A DNA stretch of 64,000 nt, from positions 62,001 to 126,000 of the forward strand of contig SCNS01000013.1 in the NCBI GenBank assembly GCA_005503215.1, given 5' to 3'. The notes below the pieces were generated by a model. It saw nothing but the letters and a program-made list of their open reading frames with translations, was not told the origin of the DNA and searched no databases. This document shows positions 1 through 8,232 of this stretch, piece by piece; position 1 is the first letter of the stretch; the number at the start of each line of letters is the position of its first letter. The stretch is from Sphingomonadaceae bacterium 3R27C6 (GTDB lineage: Bacteria; Pseudomonadota; Alphaproteobacteria; Sphingomonadales; Sphingomonadaceae). The translations under genes were made by a program, and so were the position numbers.

Positions 1-1
1 C

Positions 2-370
2 CGGCGCACGGCCGATACCTGGACGAAGACAAATGTGACGACACATATCAACACCGTCGTCATGGCGGGCCATCAGCGCGAGTCGCGGCTCCTGAAACTG
101 TGGCGCAACCAGAAGCGGCTCGAATTCCCATCTTTCTATCTTGAGCTGACCGTGATCGCAGCCTTGAGCGGGAGGACATCGCCTGACTTGGCGGAGAATG
201 TCGTGACGGTGCTGGAGTATCTCAGGGACAAGTTCACTGCAGCACGGGTGATCGATCCCGCCAATGGAAACAATGTCATATCGGATGATCTCACCGGCAC
301 GGAGAAGCAAGCGGTGCGGCGGTTGGCGGAAGCTGCGCTGGGCGGCAATTGGAGCGGCTTCGTGCAATGA
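2..370 (+). CDS. CBASS-like nucleotidyltransferase, C-terminal part (5' end outside window)
   Basis: The reading frame is open from the left edge, so this is the last ~122 residues of a longer protein; the GTG at 35 is internal. What remains looks like the C-terminal helical lobe of an OAS/CD-NTase-type nucleotidyltransferase: a Trp-Thr-Lys-Thr-Asn stretch, a basic RLLKLWR helix, a PSFYLEL helix, then VIDPANGNN, resembling the 'DP..p..N' segment found late in these enzymes. The catalytic GS and DxD motifs would lie upstream, outside the window, so activity cannot be judged. CD-NTases make cyclic oligonucleotide alarms after phage infection; that role is inferred. The stop overlaps the next gene's ATG by 4 nt (ATGA), so the two are almost certainly co-translated. 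A non-defence poly(A)/CCA-like transferase is the main alternative. Confidence 0.6.
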   Translation, partial: RRTADTWTKTNVTTHINTVVMAGHQRESRLLKLWRNQKRLEFPSFYLELTVIAALSGRTSPDLAENVVTVLEYLRDKFTAARVIDPANGNNVISDDLTGTEKQAVRRLAEAALGGNWSGFVQ

Positions 371-1086
371 CCGAATGGTCCCTCAAAACTTTGCTGCAAA
401 GCCTGCACGACGAGATCGAAGCGAAGCTGGGCATCGCGCGCGGCAGCTTCGGTCACGGCGGAACGAAGGGTGACGCCAGCGAAGCTGTGTGGCTGGAGCT
501 ATTGCAGGGCTATTTGCCCGAACGGTATCGCGCTGCCGGCGCACATGTGGTCGACAGCAAGGGCGCCTTCAGCCACCAGATCGATATCGTCATCTTCGAT
601 CGCCAATATTCGCCCTTTATCTTCAATTTCAAAGATCAGTTCATCGTACCGGCAGAGAGCGTCTATGCTGTGTTCGAGACCAAGCAGGCGATCAATGCGC
701 AGCATGTCGCCTATGCGGCGGACAAGGTGGCCAGCGTTCGCGCACTCCATCGGACGAGCCTGCCGATACCGCACGCGGGCGGCATCTACGATCCGCGACC
801 ATTGCCGGCCATTATCGGCGGACTGCTCACGTTCGAGAGCGAATGGAATCCACCGCTCGGCCAGCCGCTGACCGATGCGCTCGCAGCGCTCGATGGGCAG
901 CACCGCCTCGATATCGGATGCGTCGCAGCGCACGGAGTGTTCGGCTGCGACACGGACGGTTGCTCGCAGGCGCAGGTCGGCGTGCGAGCGGCGACGCGGT
1001 TCCTGCTCGACCTCATCTCCCGCCTTCAGGCGAGCGCGACCGTCCCGATGATCGACGTGGGCGCTTATGCCGCTTGGCTCGACTGA
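367..1086 (+). CDS. DUF6602 protein, putative PD-(D/E)XK-type nuclease
   Basis: 239 residues. The ATG at 367 sits in an ATGA overlap with the nucleotidyltransferase gene; an in-frame start at 349 would overlap it further and is less likely. It shows the DUF6602 pattern: HGGTKGD near residues 30-36, Glu39, an S.QIDIVIFD strand with Asp73, then VPAESVYAVFETK with Glu104 and Lys106. Glu39, Asp73 and E-x-K at 104-106 have the spacing of a PD-(D/E)XK active site, so I infer a nuclease. The family's biochemistry is, to my knowledge, unproven. No signal peptide or membrane segment. The tight pairing suggests it is the effector, or a substrate-binding partner, of the upstream enzyme. Its stop is 3 bp from the convergent ietS stop. 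Confidence 0.7.
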   Translation: MTEWSLKTLLQSLHDEIEAKLGIARGSFGHGGTKGDASEAVWLELLQGYLPERYRAAGAHVVDSKGAFSHQIDIVIFDRQYSPFIFNFKDQFIVPAESVYAVFETKQAINAQHVAYAADKVASVRALHRTSLPIPHAGGIYDPRPLPAIIGGLLTFESEWNPPLGQPLTDALAALDGQHRLDIGCVAAHGVFGCDTDGCSQAQVGVRAATRFLLDLISRLQASATVPMIDVGAYAAWLD

Positions 1087-1089
1087 CCG

Positions 1090-3552
1090 CTAAGCCGCCG
1101 GGATCGGGACCGCGATCTGATTGGCGATGGCGGTATAGAGGTCGATGTCGGCCTCGGGCGCGCGGATCGACACACACAATGCGTAGCGGGCGGAACGATC
1201 CCAGCGCTGGAGCGAAGGCTTCTCCTTCCACCATCCGCTGACGGGGAAGACTCCGATCGCGTCGCGCTCGGCGAGGGCGGCCGCGCTGCCACGCCAAATG
1301 TCGCTATGGATCGAACCGCGGTCACGGATCGTACCCAGAACCCAGGAGTCACCGCCCGCGGCAGCGCCGACAGCGCCAGCCTCTTCGTCCTGAGCCGCCT
1401 TGTTGATCCGCTGCCGGAACGCTTCCAAGCCTTCGAGCGACCGCTTCACCGCAAAGCGGAGATTGTGCGAAGCGTAGCGGTGGCGCCGCGTCCAGCCCCG
1501 TTCACCGGGATTGGGCTCAACGAAATAGGACAGGGTGATCCGCAGCTCCACATCGAGATCGCCAAGCGCAGCCAGTTCGGCGCGCGGCCAGGGCAGTCGA
1601 TGCAGATTCATATCGCGTGTTTTGATCGTCGAGCCGTCCTTGCGGAATGGCAACAGGGCGTCCTCGACCATCAAAGTCGCGTCGTTGGACGCGCTCATCA
1701 GCGCCCGGCCAAGGTCAGGCACGCCCCAGCCGTAGCGGCGTAGCATGGCCAGCTTCTGAGCTTGCGAGCCGGCCGCGTCGAAGCGCTGGCGCATCGCCGG
1801 CGTCCATTCGGCGGAATGGACAATGAGCGCGCGCACCGTTTCCGGCCAGAGTGTCGGACGGGCTGCGATAACGCCGGCGGCGAGGTTCGCGCCGAGCGCG
1901 GCAGCGCCGCTAGTGTCGCCGAACGCTTCGAACAGGCGCATGTTGGGACGATAGTGGGTCGTGAGGAGTTGGAGGTCGTCGATCGCCGAGGCCGGGTTGG
2001 CACCGTCATGCGCGAAGTTGCCGCCTTCGAACACGACATCCGGACGGATCGGCCATTGCCGATCCCAGATGGCCGACGTTCGGCTTGCCGGCGAGAGGTC
2101 GCCGGCCGGGGCGACGGGCGTCCATCCGTCATAGTCGGGATGGGTGATCGTGATCTTGTCGGTGCTGGCCCCGACGACGAGCGGATTCCAAGCCTGCGCC
2201 GGGCTTTCGACCTCTTCGAGGTCGTTGCGGTCAGGATAGTCGGCCGGATTGATGTCGCCGCGAAGATTGCCCGCCGCTAGGACCATCAGGCGTCGCCTGT
2301 CACCGCCGCCATAGCAGAGCTGATCCATTGACGAGGACCAGGAGGACGGCCGGCCCCGGCGCAAGCCGACGTCGCTGGTCACGGCCATGCAGAACACGCG
2401 CCGGCGACGGGGAGCATGGTCTTCGGCACGAGCGATACCGGTGGCCGTGATCGCTCCGTAAAGTCGCGGCTCGTTCTGCCCGGTTGGCGGCAGGATCTTC
2501 ACCGTTTCGAGGCGATGACCAAGTGCGACCGGCTCGCCGTGGGAAAGCGCCGCTTCGAGATCGCCATAAAGCGCGACGCCAGCCATCGACGTGCCGTGAC
2601 CATTCCAGAAGGCGCTGTCGCCGACGCCCCAGTCACCGTCGTAGCTATGCTGATCGGCAGGATCGAGGCCCGGCGCGAGCAGGGGGTGGGCCTGGGTCGC
2701 TCCGCTGTCCAGTATGCAGACTGCCGGTGCCAAGGGGGGCGGCGGTGCGATCCGATCAGCCAAGTCGTTCGCCCAAGCGGCCTGATCGACCGTGCGCATT
2801 TCGAGAAAGAGGGATGGAGTGTCCTTGGCGAGACGCAGTTCAGCCACGGCGTCGGAATTGCGTATCAGCCGATCCATCGTCGCTTCATCGGCGAGCGCCA
2901 ACGCGACATCGCGCTCGGGAAAGCTGATGACGTGCTCCTTGATCGCGACATCGAGCTTGGCGGCGACAGACTGGAAGATCGCGAGACCGCCATCCCGAAG
3001 CCAGACTTCCCACCACACCTGACGGCCGTCGGCGGGAAAGTGCTGCGCTTCATCGGTAAATAGCGAGCGTGCGACCGCGACCCTGATGTCGTCGATCCGA
3101 GCGATCAGGGCCTCGTTCTTGGGCTTGCCGGTGCGCGTCTCCTCATCGCGATAGGCTTCGATCTTCTTGACGAAGAAATCGGCAGCAGCTTCCGGAACGA
3201 ATACAGTGGCCGAGACCATCTCGTCGCCCTCCGCCGTAGGTCGAACCGCTACCAGCTCGATAGCCTTGGGCTTATTCTCCAAGGCTTCGACTGCGGCGCG
3301 CTCGGCTACGGGGATATCGAACTCCAGATAGAAGCCTGGCTTGCCCTCGGCGACGCCGTCTTCCCGCTCTGCGAGCCGTTGGCGGCCGGCGGCGAGCGCC
3401 GTTCCGATTGCCTGTTCCAACCGTGCAGCGTGCGCGGCACGCGCCCGCGCCGGAGGGAGGCCGCTGATGACCAGGCGGGGTGACGTGTACGCCTCGCTTT
3501 GGCCGCCGCCTTCGACGTGGAAATGGGGGCGGTCGCGGGGAGGTACAGCCAT
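1090..3552 (-). CDS. ietS: S8 subtilisin-like serine protease, IetS-type
   Basis: 820 residues. The S8 catalytic set is complete: Asp282 in ILDSG, His319 in NGHGTS, oxyanion Asn429 in LAAGN and Ser548 in GDTSGA. About 280 residues of non-catalytic N-terminus precede the protease domain and about 200 follow it. There is no signal peptide, so it should act in the cytoplasm. Its ATG is 13 nt after the stop of the AAA ATPase gene on the same strand, giving a two-gene operon. An AAA ATPase followed by a large cytoplasmic subtilase is the organisation of IetAS, first seen on Agrobacterium plasmids and later reported as anti-phage. The assignment rests on architecture and motifs, not on alignment. 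Confidence 0.82.
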   Translation of the reverse strand: MAVPPRDRPHFHVEGGGQSEAYTSPRLVISGLPPARARAAHAARLEQAIGTALAAGRQRLAEREDGVAEGKPGFYLEFDIPVAERAAVEALENKPKAIELVAVRPTAEGDEMVSATVFVPEAAADFFVKKIEAYRDEETRTGKPKNEALIARIDDIRVAVARSLFTDEAQHFPADGRQVWWEVWLRDGGLAIFQSVAAKLDVAIKEHVISFPERDVALALADEATMDRLIRNSDAVAELRLAKDTPSLFLEMRTVDQAAWANDLADRIAPPPPLAPAVCILDSGATQAHPLLAPGLDPADQHSYDGDWGVGDSAFWNGHGTSMAGVALYGDLEAALSHGEPVALGHRLETVKILPPTGQNEPRLYGAITATGIARAEDHAPRRRRVFCMAVTSDVGLRRGRPSSWSSSMDQLCYGGGDRRRLMVLAAGNLRGDINPADYPDRNDLEEVESPAQAWNPLVVGASTDKITITHPDYDGWTPVAPAGDLSPASRTSAIWDRQWPIRPDVVFEGGNFAHDGANPASAIDDLQLLTTHYRPNMRLFEAFGDTSGAAALGANLAAGVIAARPTLWPETVRALIVHSAEWTPAMRQRFDAAGSQAQKLAMLRRYGWGVPDLGRALMSASNDATLMVEDALLPFRKDGSTIKTRDMNLHRLPWPRAELAALGDLDVELRITLSYFVEPNPGERGWTRRHRYASHNLRFAVKRSLEGLEAFRQRINKAAQDEEAGAVGAAAGGDSWVLGTIRDRGSIHSDIWRGSAAALAERDAIGVFPVSGWWKEKPSLQRWDRSARYALCVSIRAPEADIDLYTAIANQIAVPIPAA

Positions 3553-3565
3553 CGGGCCTCGTTGC

Positions 3566-4549
3566 TTAGAGGATGGCCGCGCGCCGCTCCGTCAGAGCGG
3601 TCAGCAGCGTCGCGGTCGTCACGCCATCGTGGCCATCCAGCACCGCGACTTTTGCCGCCTCGTCGGCAGCTCTGGCGACTTCGGCTTGGGAGAGATGGGC
3701 GGCGGATTCGAGAACAGGCGCCCATTCGATCGGCTTGAGATCGAAGGTCGCGAGCCGGGCTTCGAGGATGCCCTGCACAACCGAGGGATCAGGAAGATCG
3801 TAGCTGATGACATCGTCGAACCGTCGATAGAGCGCCTTGTCGAGCAATTCGGGGTGATTGGTCGCGGCAACGATGAGGCTCGGGCCATCGTCATTTTCGA
3901 GAAACTGGAGGAAGGAATTGAGCACCCGGCGAATTTCCCCAACGTCGTTCGGCCCGGCCCGTTGCGCGCCGATCGCGTCGAACTCGTCGAAGAAGTATAC
4001 ACCGCGCTGCATGGCAACGGCGTCGAAGACAAGCCGAAGCCGTGTGGCGGTCTCGCCCATGAGCTTGCCGATCAATCCATCGTAAAGAACCGTGAAAAGG
4101 GGCAGCTTCAACTCACCGGCCAAGGCGGCGGCGGTCATTGTCTTGCCTGCGCCAGGAGGGCCGACAAGCAAGAGCTTGCGGCGCGGGGCGAGCCCCCGCG
4201 CGCGGAGCCGCTCCTGCTGGCGCTGTTCCCGAAGGACGCGCGCAAGCCGCTCATCAAGTTCGGGCTTGAGCACCATGCTGGACAGCCGGACATCGGAATA
4301 GCGGGCTTCCAGAAGCCCTGCGAGTTCGCCCTTCGGCTGCGCCAACGGCACGGGGCCGGCTCCGCGCCGCGCCACCGTCGCGCTTTTGCCCTTGGCGGCA
4401 TCGACCAACTCGCGCAGTTCCTGCGCGAGCTTCCCATGACCCTGCCTCGCCTCGTGCGCGGCTAGTTGCGTCGCCACGGAGAGGAAGCGGTCCTCATCCC
4501 CGTCTATATGGCTTTGCAGCAGTGCAACGATGTGGCGCGCGGTTGTCAT
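3566..4549 (-). CDS. ietA: AAA ATPase, IetA-type
   Basis: 327 residues. The first ~90 are helical and charged. The AAA core follows: Walker A GPPGAGKT at 130-137, Walker B YFFDEFDA with Asp188 and Glu189, sensor-1 Asn231 in AATNH, and an Arg pair (242-243) in YRRFDD. A short helical lid ends the protein. The protease is encoded directly downstream, so this is probably the ATP-driven sensor or unfoldase that controls it, as proposed for IetAS. The promoter should lie in the gene-free stretch to the right (4550-4947). All nucleotide-binding motifs are intact, so the pair looks functional. A generic AAA/S8 pair with another role cannot be excluded. Confidence 0.82.
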   Translation of the reverse strand: MTTARHIVALLQSHIDGDEDRFLSVATQLAAHEARQGHGKLAQELRELVDAAKGKSATVARRGAGPVPLAQPKGELAGLLEARYSDVRLSSMVLKPELDERLARVLREQRQQERLRARGLAPRRKLLLVGPPGAGKTMTAAALAGELKLPLFTVLYDGLIGKLMGETATRLRLVFDAVAMQRGVYFFDEFDAIGAQRAGPNDVGEIRRVLNSFLQFLENDDGPSLIVAATNHPELLDKALYRRFDDVISYDLPDPSVVQGILEARLATFDLKPIEWAPVLESAAHLSQAEVARAADEAAKVAVLDGHDGVTTATLLTALTERRAAIL

Positions 4550-4947
4550 AGGTCAGTTCAATGTTCCGGCCTCGGGTTGGAGAACTTTTCGGGAATCTAG
4601 CGTCGGTGATTCGCTGTGTAACGCGAATTCGTACAAGGGGTCGTTACTGCCCTCTCTGCCCTTCGCCAACACAGCATTTAGCCGGCGTCGATGGTCCGCT
4701 TGGCCGGCCGCAATCCGCGGGGTCTCGATTGCCGATGACCATGCGTTTCATCCAGCCCGGAATTAGGACGCCCCCATCGGATCATCACAGCCGCGAAAGG
4801 GCGTGGTGAGTTCGGTTCGACAAGTTTTCCGCGGAAATGCAGGGGCTTCGCGTCGCGCCGCCGCCAGCGTGGTGAGTTTTGGACTTCGAGAGGCGGCGCA
4901 CCAAGGCTGCTGCGACAGTCTTAACTCACTGATTTCATTGGGAGTTT
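4550..4947 (-). other. Gene-free stretch between ietA and tRNA-Arg
   Basis: About 400 bp without a convincing gene. Short open frames here lack family features, and one merely reads through the tRNA. It should carry the ietA promoter (minus strand) and the 3' flank of the tRNA. It contains two copies of GCGTGGTGAGTT, listed separately. Confidence 0.6.
4801..4878. repeat. 12-bp direct repeats near the tRNA (candidate recombinase arm sites)
   Basis: GCGTGGTGAGTT occurs at 4801-4812 and 4867-4878. Related copies lie on the other side of the tRNA: GCGCGGTGAG at 5091-5100 and TGGTGAGTT at 5105-5113. Iterated short repeats around a tRNA attachment site are what integrase arm-type sites look like. 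No integrase gene is in the window, so this is inference. Confidence 0.4.
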
Positions 4948-5024
4948 TGGCGCACCCAAGAGGATTCGAACCTCTGGCCTTCGCCTTCGGAGGGCGACGC
5001 TCTATCCAGCTGAGCTATGGGTGC
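4948..5024 (-). tRNA. tRNA-Arg (anticodon CCG)
   Basis: On the minus strand the 77-nt sequence folds as a cloverleaf: acceptor GCACCCA/TGGGTGC, D-stem GCTC/GAGC, anticodon stem TCGCC/GGCGA around loop CTCCGAA (anticodon CCG, reads CGG), and T-stem AGAGG/CCTCT around TTCGAAT. Discriminator G and CCA are encoded (4951-4948). It is the only complete tRNA in the window. It lies 167 bp from a 5' fragment of a diverged second copy, so this copy is probably the one now supplying function, possibly brought in by the island. Confidence 0.93.
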
Positions 5025-5191
5025 GTATGGCTTGGAGCCGTAAGATTTGCGCCGGGGTAGGTCAATCCGCGATCGAATCCGACAGTCCGAGCGCGGTGAG
5101 AATTTGGTGAGTTTTTTCGTCCGTCCTTTCTTCCGTCCTCCTAAACCCTCGTAAATACTGTATAAAATCGCTGCTCTCGCGTTGGACGCGA

Positions 5192-5233
<42 letters not shown>

Positions 5234-5336
5234 TGATAGAGCGCGGCCTCTAGCAAGCCAACGCGGCGCCAGCAATGGCCTATCGACCACGACGCGGCGA
5301 TGTGCGAAGCGGCGCCATGGACATCGGGGACATCGC

Positions 5337-6398
5337 GTGACGCCATCCGAACAAAGCTGGCCGATGGCCGCCGACCTTTACGGCGAGATGCAGCTCGAGG
5401 CGCATCCGCCCGCGCGGCGGCGCTGGCGCGACTATCTGCCCGGCATCCTCGTCACCGCGATCGCCGCGCTCGCCGCGGCGTGGCTCGCCGACCATTATGC
5501 CGCGCCGATCGTGCTGATGGGGCTGCTGATCGGCCTCGCCCTTTCCTTCCTGTCGCAGGACAAGCGCACCCACGCCGGGCTCGACCTGATGTCGCAGACC
5601 GCGCTGCGCGTCGGAATCGTGCTCGTCGGCGCGCGGATCACCGCCGAGCAGCTCGCCGAGCTCGGGCCGTTGCCCTTCGCCTTGCTCGTCCTGATCATGC
5701 TCGCGGTCATCATCGTTACCGTGGCAAGCGCGCGGCTGTTCGCGCAGGATCGCCACGCCGCGCTGCTCGCGGGCGGCGCGACCGCGATCTGCGGCGCGTC
5801 GGCGGCGCTCGCGCTCTATTCGCTGATCGGCGACAAGCGTGTCGATCAGGCGCGTTTCACACTGACCCTCGTCGGAATCACCGTTGCCAGCGCGCTCGCG
5901 ATGACGCTCTATCCGGTGCTCGCCGCCGAGCTCGGCCTGACCGATGCACAGGCGGGATTTCTGATCGGCGCGTCGATCCATGACGTCGCGCAGGCGATCG
6001 GCGGCGGCTTTTCCTTCTCAGCGCAAGCAGGCGAGGTCGCGACGATCGTCAAGCTGGCGCGCGTCGCGCTGCTCGCGCCGATGCTGATGCTCGTCGCGCT
6101 CTGGCTCGGCCGCAGCGGCGAAGCGGGCGACAAGAAACGCATTCCGCTGCGCCTCCCCTGGTTCATTCTCGGCTTTCTTGGCGTAGCGGCGCTCAATTCG
6201 CTGATCGCCATTCCCAAGCAAGCGCAGGACGCCGCCGCGACGGGCGCGCAGGCGCTGTTGCTCCTCGCAATCGTCGCCACTGCGATGAAGGCGCGGCTTC
6301 ACCTGTTGCTCGATCAGGGGTGGCGCAGCTTCGCGCCGATCATCGTCGCCACGCTGACAAGTTTCCTGCTTTCGCTCGCCGCCGCGCTCAGCCTGTGA
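5337..6398 (+). CDS. YeiH/UPF0324-family membrane transporter (putative sulfate exporter)
   Basis: 353 residues if started at GTG 5337, which has GGGG seven bases upstream; ATG 5364 is an alternative that shortens it by nine residues. The protein is about ten hydrophobic helices in two similar halves. It has the family's features: a GHDVAQ-like segment (here SIHDVAQAIGGG, mid-protein) and a glycine-rich CGASAALA helix. The family is annotated as putative sulfate exporter from weak genetic evidence, so the substrate is open. It stands alone and is the first backbone gene right of the tRNA scar. It converges on the zinc-ribbon gene. Confidence 0.85.
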   Translation: MTPSEQSWPMAADLYGEMQLEAHPPARRRWRDYLPGILVTAIAALAAAWLADHYAAPIVLMGLLIGLALSFLSQDKRTHAGLDLMSQTALRVGIVLVGARITAEQLAELGPLPFALLVLIMLAVIIVTVASARLFAQDRHAALLAGGATAICGASAALALYSLIGDKRVDQARFTLTLVGITVASALAMTLYPVLAAELGLTDAQAGFLIGASIHDVAQAIGGGFSFSAQAGEVATIVKLARVALLAPMLMLVALWLGRSGEAGDKKRIPLRLPWFILGFLGVAALNSLIAIPKQAQDAAATGAQALLLLAIVATAMKARLHLLLDQGWRSFAPIIVATLTSFLLSLAAALSL

Positions 6399-6429
6399 CG
6401 CCGTGACGTCACCGTAACGAATTCAAATT

Positions 6430-7209
6430 TCAGCTTTTCGGGAGCGCCCAGCTGACGGTCAGCTGCGTCGCGCGGCGCGGAATATCGAGCTTCGCTTCGC
6501 TGAAATTGACCTTTTCGTTGGGCGGCAGCATCCTCACCGGCGGCTTGATCGTCCAGCTATAGACGATCGTCCCCTGCGCATCGCGCAATTCGGCAAGGAT
6601 CGGCGGCACGCGCTGTTCGCGGTCGGTCGGGTTGATGATCACCCCCGACGCGGCGAAATAGATCGTCCCGTCGGCGAGTTCGCGATGATCCTGGTTCGGC
6701 GGCAGTTCGATCACCAGATCGGGCTCGTCGACCCCGCCCGGCAGGCCCAGACCCTGCGCCCAGCCCGGCAGGCCGAAATACATGAGTCCCGCGGTTGCAG
6801 CGAGCATCAGCGCCGCCGCGCTCGCGGCGATGATCGTCCAACGCTTCGCGGGGTTCCGCCGCGGACGGCGGAACGGCAGGGGCGCATCGTCGATCACGGG
6901 TGCGGGACGCGGGGCCGGCTCGGCCGTAAAGCTCGGCGGAACCCGCGCGGGCGCGGGATCGGGTTCGGGGAAATCGGAATAGGTCGCGGCCGGGCGCGGC
7001 GCCGCTTCGGGCGCGGGCGCCGGTGCAGGCGCCGCGGCGGGTTCCGGCGCGGTTGGAACGGGCGCCGCTACAGCCTCGATGGGCGTCGCGGCTGGTTCCT
7101 GGAACCAGCTATGGCGGCAATTGGCGCAGCGCACGGTACGGCCTGTGGGTCCGATCGCGGTATCGGGAACGACATAGCGCGTGTGACAGGACGGGCAGGC
7201 AAGGATCAT
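6430..7209 (-). CDS. MJ0042-type zinc-ribbon membrane protein with DUF3426 domain
   Basis: 259 residues. The N-terminal ~40 form a zinc ribbon: CPSC, then TRY, then CANC followed by HSW. Residues 45-115 are a low-complexity Pro/Ala region. One transmembrane helix lies near 125-148, followed by a ~100-residue C-terminal DUF3426 domain that should face the periplasm. Its role is unknown; in alphaproteobacteria the gene is commonly found next to ftsE, as here, where it is divergent. That position suggests a link to the envelope or division, but nothing in the sequence proves it. Confidence 0.85.
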   Translation of the reverse strand: MILACPSCHTRYVVPDTAIGPTGRTVRCANCRHSWFQEPAATPIEAVAAPVPTAPEPAAAPAPAPAPEAAPRPAATYSDFPEPDPAPARVPPSFTAEPAPRPAPVIDDAPLPFRRPRRNPAKRWTIIAASAAALMLAATAGLMYFGLPGWAQGLGLPGGVDEPDLVIELPPNQDHRELADGTIYFAASGVIINPTDREQRVPPILAELRDAQGTIVYSWTIKPPVRMLPPNEKVNFSEAKLDIPRRATQLTVSWALPKS

Positions 7210-7269
7210 GGGTTCCCTCTAAACACGCCGATTCGCGCGTTGCAAGCGCCGCGTGGCGTTTGAATGTGC

Positions 7270-7353
7270 TACGGCGCCGGCCCGCTCCCCCGCCCGGCCT
7301 CCCCAACGATAGTAGCCTAGGGAGGCCGGGTGGGGGAGCGGGCCGGCGCCGTA
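7270..7353. repeat. Long palindromic repeat, family copy 1
   Basis: Two 34-base arms (7270-7303 and 7320-7353) pair with one mismatch around a 16-nt loop. The arms are related to those of the palindrome at 26896-26976, so this is a dispersed REP-like element rather than a gene-specific terminator. It lies between divergent genes, where a terminator is not expected. Confidence 0.85.
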
Positions 7354-7490
7354 GCCGTTTCCGGTTACCGGAAACATATCGCGAAGCGCTTGTCCTCTGT
7401 GGATAGCCGTGCGAGATGCTGGCTGATGAGCGGACCAGCGCCCCTGTTCCTTGACCCGACGCTGGCGCGCCATCGCGCGTGGGCGACGTC

Positions 7491-8222
7491 ATGACCGACG
7501 CCTCCTCGGCGCGGCCCGGCGGCGCGATGGTCGAATTCGACGGCGTCGGCCTGCGCTATGGTCCCGATGCCGAGGTTTTGAGCGACATCAGCTTCAACCT
7601 CCAGCCCGGCAGCTTCTATTTTCTCACCGGCGCATCGGGCGCGGGCAAGACCTCGCTGCTCAAGATGCTCTATCTCGCGCAGCGGCCGAGCCGCGGGATC
7701 GTCCGCCTGTTCGGCGAGGATCTGGTCGCGATGCCGCGCCACCGTCTTCCGGGCTTTCGCCGCCGGATCGGCGTCGTGTTCCAGGACTTCCGCCTGATCC
7801 CGCACCTTTCGGCGCGCGATAATATCGCGCTGCCGCTGCGCATCGCCGGGGTCAGCGAGGAGGATCTTTCGGGCCCGGTTGGCGAGATGCTGAGCTGGAT
7901 CGGGCTCGGCGACCGCGCCGATGCCCGCCCCGCGACGCTGTCGGGCGGCGAGCAGCAACGCGTCGCGATCGCGCGTGCCGTGATCGCGCGGCCGCAATTG
8001 CTCGTCGCCGACGAACCGACGGGCAACGTCGACCCTGAAATGGCGATGCGCTTGCTCGGATTGTTCGAGGCATTGAACCGCCTCGGCACCACTGTCGTCG
8101 TCGCGACCCACGATATCCACCTGATCAGCCGCATCGAAAATGCGCAGATGATGCGGCTCGAAAAAGGGCGCCTGTCCGACCCCACCGGCGCGCTACGCTA
8201 CCCACCGGCGAACCGGGCGTGA
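7491..8222 (+). CDS. ftsE: Cell-division ABC ATPase FtsE
   Basis: 243 residues from ATG 7491; GTG 7479 would add four. ABC ATPase with Walker A GASGAGKT, Q-loop VFQDFRLIP, signature LSGGEQQ, Walker B LLVADEPT and an H-loop in VATHD. The GNVDP D-loop and the FQDFRLIP segment are typical of FtsE. FtsEX couples ATP hydrolysis to activation of septal peptidoglycan hydrolases at the inner membrane. ftsX begins 10 bp downstream, and the operon runs on through the ydcF-like and plsC-like genes by 4-nt overlaps. Confidence 0.93.
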   Translation: MTDASSARPGGAMVEFDGVGLRYGPDAEVLSDISFNLQPGSFYFLTGASGAGKTSLLKMLYLAQRPSRGIVRLFGEDLVAMPRHRLPGFRRRIGVVFQDFRLIPHLSARDNIALPLRIAGVSEEDLSGPVGEMLSWIGLGDRADARPATLSGGEQQRVAIARAVIARPQLLVADEPTGNVDPEMAMRLLGLFEALNRLGTTVVVATHDIHLISRIENAQMMRLEKGRLSDPTGALRYPPANRA

Positions 8223-8232
8223 TGGTGGGCCG

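Noticed and set aside
3341..4465. 374-residue plus-strand ORF over ietA
   Set aside because: The opposite strand has a complete set of AAA motifs; this frame has none.
4803..5060. 85-residue plus-strand ORF containing a [15 protein letters not shown] stretch
   Set aside because: It is the reverse translation of the tRNA-Arg gene; such peptides are a known artefact over tRNAs.
7395..7406. DnaA-box-like TGTGGATAG upstream of ftsE
   Set aside because: One mismatch, single copy, and the real origin is elsewhere in the window.
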